Shown: positions 59,401-64,000 of the stretch, piece after piece
How positions within the stretch are numbered: the stretch's first letter is position 1
Layout: each line of letters begins with the position of its first letter
Source of the DNA: CAZSSH01 sp964609825
GTDB taxonomy: Bacteria > Verrucomicrobiota > Lentisphaeria > Victivallales > Victivallaceae
Assembly: GCA_964609825.1 (NCBI GenBank)
Contig: CAZSSH010000010.1
Coordinates: forward strand, 310,001-374,000
Reading direction: 5' to 3'
Length of the DNA stretch: 64,000 nucleotides
The notes under the pieces: model-generated
Databases searched by the model: none
Told to the model about the DNA's origin: nothing
What the model saw: the letters and a program-made list of their open reading frames with translations, nothing else
Program-made: the position numbers and the translations under genes

Positions 59401-62231
59401 ATTTGCTGCCAGTCAAGGATACTGGTGCGGTTGCTGCCGTAAACGAGGTTGTAGGAGCCATTTAAGCTTAAGGGGGCGTTAAGATCGCCGGTGATGTAAA
59501 TATTGGTCCAGTCGCCATTGATGGTCAAGGCTTTGGTCACGGTACCGAGCCAGACGGCCTTTTGGGTATCGCTCGCAATCATCGCATTTTGGCCGATGAC
59601 AAATTGATTGGCAAAGACGTCCTTAAGCTCGATCTCAGCATTGTCCGCCACGATGACGCGGTTGCTGCTGAGGCTCATATTGAAGTAATTGGCCGTACCG
59701 GTAAAGCTGGCGTCGCCGCCGACGATGAAACTGCCGGTGATGCCGGCCGCATTATTGACGGTAAGGTTGCCGGCAATCAGGACTGCCGTACCGGTAAAGG
59801 AAACGCCTTGACCGATGTACATGCTGCCGGCCGAAATCGGGAGTGCATTGACGGTCAACACGGAGTTGACGCCGAGTGACAGCAAGCCGTCGATATTCAA
59901 TGCTCCGCCGTTAATGACAGCGTTTTCGCCGACGGTCATATTGCCGGTGGTTTTAACGTTGTTATTGTTGAAAACGATGTTTTCGCCGATGTTGAGATCT
60001 TTGGCCTTGATATAGGAGTCGGCAATCACTCCCAAATCGATTACGCCGTTGGTGTCCGCGCTTGATTGGCTGACGTTGACGATCAGATTGCCGCTGGTGT
60101 CCACCACCGAAATCCGGTTGGCGCTGCCGCCGTTGACGGCAAACGTGTCGGCAACGTTGATGATTGAGTCGGTCAAGGCGGCGTCGCGGCCGACGGTGAC
60201 GCTGTTTGCGGTCACGGTTGAGTCGTCAACGAGCGAGTTGGCCACGAGCGTCAGGCTCTTGACGGTGAGGATCGAGTTGACCACTCCGGCGGTTTGTATT
60301 TGATAATAGGAGCCGAATTGCTTTTGCATCGTCGCATCCATCGGGATGCTCTCGCCGATGACGGTGTAAGCCGAGCTGGCATCGGTGATGGTGCCGATGT
60401 AGTTTTGGATTGACTTGGTGTCATCCAGCACCAAAATAGCGTTTTGACTGAGGTAAATCGCGTCAAAAGCGGAGCTGCCGCTCAGGTATTTGCCGAAGCT
60501 GTACCCGGTAACGGTTGCGATCTGGCCGTTGGTGACGACCAACGCATTGTTGGTGTTGCCCAAACTGAGTTTGATGGCGTCGACGGTCATGGTGGCCGCG
60601 ATCACAATCGCGTTGCCGCCGTCGCCGAAAATCAGTTGCTGGCCGTTAAAGTTGTTATTTAAGACAATCGTGTCGCGGCCTTTGCCGAAGTTGATCGCGC
60701 GCACCGAGGAGACGCCGCTGAAGACCACGGTGTCGTTGGAGTCGCCCAAAATAAGGTCGGAGGTGCTGACAAAGGTCCGGCCGCTGCCGTTGCCGGTCCA
60801 GTAGCCGACGCCGCCGCCGTTGATGTTAAAGGTGTTCCAGATGGTTTGGGCGTCTCCCTCGAGCTCGACGCCCAAAATGGAGCCGTTGTTGAGGGTAATC
60901 ACGTTATTGGAGTTGGCGCACAAAATCAAGCTGCCGGTGACGGCGCCCCCGGCATTGACGATCAACGTGTTGTTGCCGGAGCCGAGGCGCAAATCGTTGT
61001 TGATCTCGGCATTGGCGTTGACCACGACGCGGTCGTCGCCGGAGGAGGTGTCCAGCCGCCCGTTGAGCTGGGAGCCCGCCTGGACGGTGACCACATCGCC
61101 GACGCTGGCCAAAACGATGTCGTCGGTCACGGTGCCGATGATCTGAAGCTTGGTGCCCTTGTAATCAAACGTGGCATAGCCGCCCGCTTTGGCGTCATAA
61201 ACGTAATTGAGTTGGTAAACAAATTTTGAGACCTTGTTGCCTTCGTCGTTATAGACCGAGATGAGTGTGGTGTCAAGGCTGCTTGCGGTGGTAAAATATT
61301 TGCTTGCCAAAAATTTGACGTTGCCACCGTTGGTGAAATAGTCGCCGTTGGTGACAGTCATCGTGATGGTGATGTTTTGGAGCTTGGTTTTGCTGCTCCA
61401 ATTGAGCATGGCTTGCTGTTTGCCGAGCGAGTTGTCGGTGATGTTGAAATCGTAATTGGCGCCGAGGATGCTCTTGTCGGGAGTACGGCTGATGGTTACT
61501 CCGGAGTTGCCCGAAAAGCGGATTACATCAAAATTGGTGATTTTGCCGTTAAAGTTGCCGGTGTAGTCGTTAAAAAGCAGCATTTTGGTCCCGCTGACAA
61601 TAGCGTTTTTGCCGACACCGCCGCCTGAAACCAGATCGCATTTGCGCAGCGCAGCGTCATTGCCGAGCTCGACGGTGACATCGCCGTTGACGATGGCGTT
61701 GTACCCGCCGCCGTAGACTTTGCCGGTGTCGCCGCTCAATTTAATATGCACATCGCCGTTGACCGTGCTGCCGTTGAGCCCGCCGCCGTAGATGGTTTTG
61801 ACGCTGCTGCCGGCAAAGTTAATATCGATATTGCCGTTGACCGCACTCCCCAGACCGCTGCCGCCGCCGTAAATGGTGCCGAATTTGCCGTTTAAAACGG
61901 AAATGGACACGTTGCCGGTCAATATTGCGTCGATGGGGGTGTATTTTTTAGCGGTGGTCGCTTTGGCCGGGTTGGAGGTAATGATGACTCCGCCGAAAAT
62001 GGTATCCGCCGAGACATTGGTCACGGAGATGATATTGTCATGATTGATATTTTGGTTGTAAGCACCGGCGATCACGTCAACCGAAGCGGTGAAGTTGGTA
62101 AAACGGCTTAACGAACCGCCGCTTGCTCCGCCGGTGGCAGTATAAACAACTGCGCCGGTTTTTTGGGTTACGGATGCAATGGCATCCAGTGCGCTGAACT
62201 CTACTAATTTGCTTTTTTTGTCGATGATCAT
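56439..62231 (-). CDS. Giant beta-strand repeat protein with RTX-like motifs
   Basis: The 1930-residue protein starts at the ATG at 62231, with AAAGGAG 8 nt upstream; a GTG at 62240 abuts that site and is rejected. There is no signal peptide. Residues about 118-208 hold four IYGGG/VYGGG/SGGG repeats alternating with VNGxVxI strands. The rest is parallel-strand repeats rich in Gly, Asn, Asp, Thr and Val. Several glycine-aspartate motifs resemble RTX calcium sites (SGDDRVVV, GKGRDTIVL, GTGDDTVKL, GEGDDTVTA, GSGNDTIVL, GGDGTDVLNI). The C-terminus (about 75 residues) is not a beta-barrel. A type I secreted surface or adhesin protein is the best guess; no transport genes are in view. Confidence 0.75.
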   Translation of the reverse strand: MIIDKKSKLVEFSALDAIASVTQKTGAVVYTATGGASGGSLSRFTNFTASVDVIAGAYNQNINHDNIISVTNVSADTIFGGVIITSNPAKATTAKKYTPIDAILTGNVSISVLNGKFGTIYGGGSGLGSAVNGNIDINFAGSSVKTIYGGGLNGSTVNGDVHIKLSGDTGKVYGGGYNAIVNGDVTVELGNDAALRKCDLVSGGGVGKNAIVSGTKMLLFNDYTGNFNGKITNFDVIRFSGNSGVTISRTPDKSILGANYDFNITDNSLGKQQAMLNWSSKTKLQNITITMTVTNGDYFTNGGNVKFLASKYFTTASSLDTTLISVYNDEGNKVSKFVYQLNYVYDAKAGGYATFDYKGTKLQIIGTVTDDIVLASVGDVVTVQAGSQLNGRLDTSSGDDRVVVNANAEINNDLRLGSGNNTLIVNAGGAVTGSLILCANSNNVITLNNGSILGVELEGDAQTIWNTFNINGGGVGYWTGNGSGRTFVSTSDLILGDSNDTVVFSGVSSVRAINFGKGRDTIVLNNNFNGQQLIFGDGGNAIVIAATMTVDAIKLSLGNTNNALVVTNGQIATVTGYSFGKYLSGSSAFDAIYLSQNAILVLDDTKSIQNYIGTITDASSAYTVIGESIPMDATMQKQFGSYYQIQTAGVVNSILTVKSLTLVANSLVDDSTVTANSVTVGRDAALTDSIINVADTFAVNGGSANRISVVDTSGNLIVNVSQSSADTNGVIDLGVIADSYIKAKDLNIGENIVFNNNNVKTTGNMTVGENAVINGGALNIDGLLSLGVNSVLTVNALPISAGSMYIGQGVSFTGTAVLIAGNLTVNNAAGITGSFIVGGDASFTGTANYFNMSLSSNRVIVADNAEIELKDVFANQFVIGQNAMIASDTQKAVWLGTVTKALTINGDWTNIYITGDLNAPLSLNGSYNLVYGSNRTSILDWQQITVKAGETLTLELKDNTLLAVDGDVADPGQLIGSATLGDNAVLGIGSTAVIGSWTRDFDFNTETNVRLQNAFATTITFQDLTVLGSAVVWGKIAMDDAANQVTVLQGAKLHGDLTKYDLAAIATKGGNDTVIVGDATTPAGVKTTEIFGSIQTGTGDDTVKLYSSTVYGNVRLNEDGSIESNRLEAANAAINGYLQTGEGDDTVTAQSLTVGGYIDLGNGSNVLMLTDSAVTGDVKSGASSTDNITLDDTTVGGNVILGRSNTLTLSGITSVGTIKNADLLAITNVISVTGATLTAGAINLNSLLSNDMAFADSTANISGNFTLTSLHNRVSFDNSELTVGGDISWTGLADNTLYLGQSQTAGLGAVTDLAANAVSLTANGAVTLTALTNSFNLGRVVALDQNDSVQWGDGSIVYSAGATNLKGSSNQLLLGAQISGDAKDVAASAKLGNTTVNAQGTLNLGSSDVTSVSGISNAFTAGLLLSALNGADYSLGNTGVTAGNVNLTGISNVAKVGAYATANSPHHVNSSTINAEATNITLGNLSLSGYESVNSATVGLNLTANNDGSIALGDTTITTGNVYLGGIANTLKVTVEIATYNLLAVNVKSLTVNTGSLELEAATAGSGAPTNTLIVGVTPYIGDSSMIDSIAINVNGNIALYGVGDTAINTLQLLDFSKVSGNIAVGNVKHNLSNGTYAYTATNNVSLNVNALTGNDSSTVKILGLTNNLTVSTGEAANSSNRLIQLYGATNNLTVAAGATLSGDITFGGIYDPSGYGLWAGVGNAANNVEIYGSVKSVNTVYETNQGPYLINKLSNSVDTVNVYSGASVQQSIATGAGNDAINIWGSAGAIAAGSGNDTIVLSGAQITGNLNGGDGTDVLNISNVNNWIGGSLSEMETVNLGSVRGTVIDGNISDIVNLNFDLTYGDLLQGYDNSILSNATTFSNFSYQTLTDGLNSKSGWFTVGSTYNSGTELQETGASGNYRLSIVAY

Positions 62232-62265
62232 TTTGATCACTCCTTTACCTGTCGAAAAAAAATTA

Positions 62266-62290
62266 TTTTTTCATAGAAATTATGAAAAAA
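62266..62290. promoter_or_regulatory. Perfect AT-rich inverted repeat in the giant-protein leader
   Basis: TTTTTTCATA (62266-62275) and TATGAAAAAA (62281-62290) are 10-bp perfect arms with a 5-bp loop. They lie 35 bp upstream of the start codon and close to the ribosome site, and could act as an operator or an mRNA-stabilising hairpin. Confidence 0.5.
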
Positions 62291-62327
62291 GATATCATCG
62301 GGCGGGATAAAAATTATCGCATTTTAT

Positions 62328-62356
62328 AAATTACATTGCAGTGATAAAAAATACAA
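62328..62356 (-). promoter_or_regulatory. Candidate promoter of the giant repeat protein gene
   Basis: Minus-strand TTGTAT (62351-62356) and TAATTT (62328-62333) have a 17-bp spacer. The -10 box is a weak match. Confidence 0.4.
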
Positions 62357-62511
62357 GTCATAATAACGGTTTTTTGACCGTTTTTATGTTATAATTTGAA
62401 TAGGAAACGACTATTTTGCCGTCAGTGGAAAGTTTTGCCGGTTTTATGCAATTTATTTTAGATATCACTTGCTGTTTTTGCGGACCAACGGAATGGATGG
62501 CAAAGAGTTGA

Positions 62512-62943
62512 TCAGACGCTCAGCATATCATTGGCGTCAAATTGCCATTGGTCAAAATAAGCGACTTCCCAATAATATCCGTCCGGGTCCTGAAAGTAGC
62601 CGCTGTAGCCGCCCCAAAATACGGTTTGCGGCGGTTTGACGATTACACCGCCGTGTTGCGCGGCAAATGCGATCAGGGTATCGACTTCTTGTTTGCTTTT
62701 TACGTTGCACGCAAGTGTAATTGCAACCGCTCCGGGCGGGGCCAGCGGGGGCGGATTCTCCGGGTTGATGTCTTTGGCCAACTCGGACAAGGGATAGAGC
62801 TCAAGTTTGCTCCCCTGATTGTTGAAAAAAACAACCGGCGGGGCTTCGGCGCTCTCGCGGGTTTCGAAGCCGATTTTTTTATAAAAGGCGAGCGATTTTT
62901 TGATGTCGCGAACCCCGAGGCAAACGAGATTGATCCGGTTCAT
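62512..62943 (-). CDS. Glyoxalase/bleomycin-resistance (VOC) family protein
   Basis: The 143-residue protein has the paired beta-alpha-beta-beta-beta VOC fold. It includes NLVCLGVRDIKKSLAFYKKIGFE (residues 4-26), VVFFNNQGSKLELYPL, VAITLACNVKSKQEVD, and a C-terminal GGYSGYFQDPDGYYWEVAYF with the metal-binding Glu. Such proteins range from glyoxalases to antibiotic-binding proteins; no substrate is suggested. The ATG at 62943 overlaps the aspartate ammonia-lyase stop by 4 bp, so the two are translated together. Confidence 0.92.
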   Translation of the reverse strand: MNRINLVCLGVRDIKKSLAFYKKIGFETRESAEAPPVVFFNNQGSKLELYPLSELAKDINPENPPPLAPPGAVAITLACNVKSKQEVDTLIAFAAQHGGVIVKPPQTVFWGGYSGYFQDPDGYYWEVAYFDQWQFDANDMLSV

Positions 62944-64000
62944 TGTTTGCTCTCTGACTGTTTCTCCATTTCCCCGCGGGCGGCGGCGACATCGCCGTGG
63001 CTTGCGCGGATGATTTCGGCGACTTTGTGATATCCGAGGCGGGGGACAAAGTTGGTGGCAAAAGCGTAAGAATTGTCCAACAGCTCGCGGCAGCGCCCGG
63101 GGCAGGGCTGCATTGTATTGATGCAACGTTCGCGCATGATCCGCACGGTTGCGGTCAGCAAGGACAAGCTCTCCAATAAGGAGTCGGCGATCAGGGGCAT
63201 AAAGGCGTTGAGCTCAAATTCGCCCGAGGCCGCCGCCATGGTGATCGCGCTGTCGTTGGCAATGACGCGGAATGAGGTTTGCGTCGCCATCTCGGGGATC
63301 ACCGGATTGACCTTGCCGGGCATGATGGTGCTCCCGGCTTGAAGATCGGCCAGCTTGATTTCGCCGAGGCCGCCCCTGGGCCCGGAGTTCATCCGCCGCA
63401 AGTCGCCGGAAATTTTGGCGAGATTGACCGCCAACGCTTTCAAGAGACCGGAAACTTCGACAAAGACGTCGTTGTTTTGGGTAATATCCATCGGGTACTC
63501 GGCGCGGGCAAGCCCGATGCCGGAGAGTTCTCGTAAAATCTCGGTGACTTTAAAGACATATTGCTTGGCGGCGTTGGTGCCGGTGCCGACGGCGGTGCCG
63601 CCCAAGTTGGTCTGGCGCAAACGCTCCTCGACTTTGTAGAGCCGCCAGCGGTCGCGGGCGACGGCCTGGGCAAAGGCGCCGAATTCCTCGCCGAGGGTAA
63701 TCGGCACGGCGTCCATCCACTCGGTGCGGCCGAGTTTGGCAATGTGAGCGTATTCATTTTCTTTGTGCTGCAAGCTCTCCTGCAATTTGGCGCACTGGTC
63801 GCTCAGCTGGCGCAAGAGCGTGATGGCGGCAATGCGCAGCGCGGTCGGGTAAACATCGTTGGTCGACTGGCCGCGGTTGACGGTGTCAAGCGGGTGGATG
63901 ATTTGGTAATCGCCTGGCTTGTGCCCGAGGATGGTCAAGGCGAGATTGGCGATGACTTCGTTGACATTCATATGGAGCGTCGTCCCGGCGCCTCCCTGCA
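62940..64000 (-). CDS. aspA: Aspartate ammonia-lyase, N-terminus beyond window
   Basis: The frame is open to the window edge and continues above the ATG at 63969-63971 with QGGAGTTLHMNVNEVIANLAL, which matches the interior of aspartase (QGGAGTSxNMNxNEVxAN), so the gene starts outside. Other family segments are QIIHPLDTVNRGQSTNDVYPTALRIA, LGRTEWMDAVPITLGEEFG, NLGGTAVGTG and the fumarase/aspartase signature GSTIMPGKVNPVIPE. The VIPE ending favours aspartase over fumarase. It converts aspartate to fumarate and ammonia. It is coupled by ATGA to the glyoxalase-like gene. Confidence 0.92.
   Translation of the reverse strand, partial: QGGAGTTLHMNVNEVIANLALTILGHKPGDYQIIHPLDTVNRGQSTNDVYPTALRIAAITLLRQLSDQCAKLQESLQHKENEYAHIAKLGRTEWMDAVPITLGEEFGAFAQAVARDRWRLYKVEERLRQTNLGGTAVGTGTNAAKQYVFKVTEILRELSGIGLARAEYPMDITQNNDVFVEVSGLLKALAVNLAKISGDLRRMNSGPRGGLGEIKLADLQAGSTIMPGKVNPVIPEMATQTSFRVIANDSAITMAAASGEFELNAFMPLIADSLLESLSLLTATVRIMRERCINTMQPCPGRCRELLDNSYAFATNFVPRLGYHKVAEIIRASHGDVAAARGEMEKQSESKQ

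Noticed and set aside
62365..62382. Hairpin AACGGT/ACCGTT as a terminator for aspA and the glyoxalase gene
   Set aside because: Only a 6-bp stem with no proper T run on the minus strand; too weak to call.

Overview
The window looks like a chromosome segment from a Lentisphaerota bacterium (Victivallis-like), most likely host-gut associated. This is an inference from gene content: a lone prepilin-like protein with an H-X9-DG-type tail, abundant secreted or intracellular glycosidases each paired with AraC, LacI or GntR regulators, uroporphyrinogen-decarboxylase-like proteins in sugar loci, and a bacterial type A RNase P RNA. Coding density is high, many genes overlap by ATGA, and four convergent pairs overlap tail to tail.

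Layout. 1-8.1 kb is a carbohydrate region: a truncated secreted beta-helix protein, a GH4 alpha-galactosidase with a divergent AraC regulator, a MarR regulator divergent from a PL8 polysaccharide lyase, a second AraC regulator, and a UroD-like protein. 8.1-10.7 kb is a MarR-fabF-Fe/S protein unit with matching palindromes before marR and fabF. 10.7-12.5 kb is an AT-rich KAP NTPase gene. 12.5-18.6 kb holds a WecE-like aminotransferase, an eno-nfo-rpe operon divergent from fba, and a glycerophosphodiesterase. 18.5-26.5 kb holds an XRE-cupin regulator and an unknown membrane protein on the plus strand, then a long minus-strand run ygjP-thiL-tsaE-araC-lacI-FMN/NosR-like-nitroreductase. 26.5-33.3 kb carries frr, a GT-C glycosyltransferase, a Gfo/Idh oxidoreductase, rnpB, a phosphoesterase, a heptosyltransferase-like GT9 and a secreted protein. 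33.3-38 kb has two SIMPL proteins, an orphan pair of phage-tail-like genes and a GntR regulator. 38.2-41.4 kb is an etfB-etfA-glcD operon. 41.6-45.3 kb has a GntR regulator, a prepilin-like protein and a GH5 glycosidase. 45.3-52.9 kb is a minus-strand run: a 2-hydroxyacyl-CoA dehydratase activator/dehydratase fusion, a cupin, a GH78 rhamnosidase, lysA, tsaB and a DMT transporter. 53.2-56.3 kb encodes a SWIM-SNF2 helicase. 56.4-62.2 kb is a 1930-residue repeat protein, followed by a glyoxalase-like protein and a truncated aspartate ammonia-lyase.

How the parts work together. The sugar loci feed glycolysis (eno, fba, rpe), and an Etf-linked 2-hydroxyacid dehydrogenase could connect lactate or glycolate to NAD(H). 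I see no CRISPR array, tRNA, rRNA, transposase or integrase. The most unusual signals are the palindrome pair around marR/fabF, a three-way-junction leader before the activator/dehydratase fusion, a cysteine-rich insertion in that fusion, an orphan tail cassette whose ribosome binding site lies in a hairpin, and a giant RTX-like repeat protein. Read by eye, at least a dozen promoters share an exact 17-bp spacer, usually with TATATT as the -10 box.
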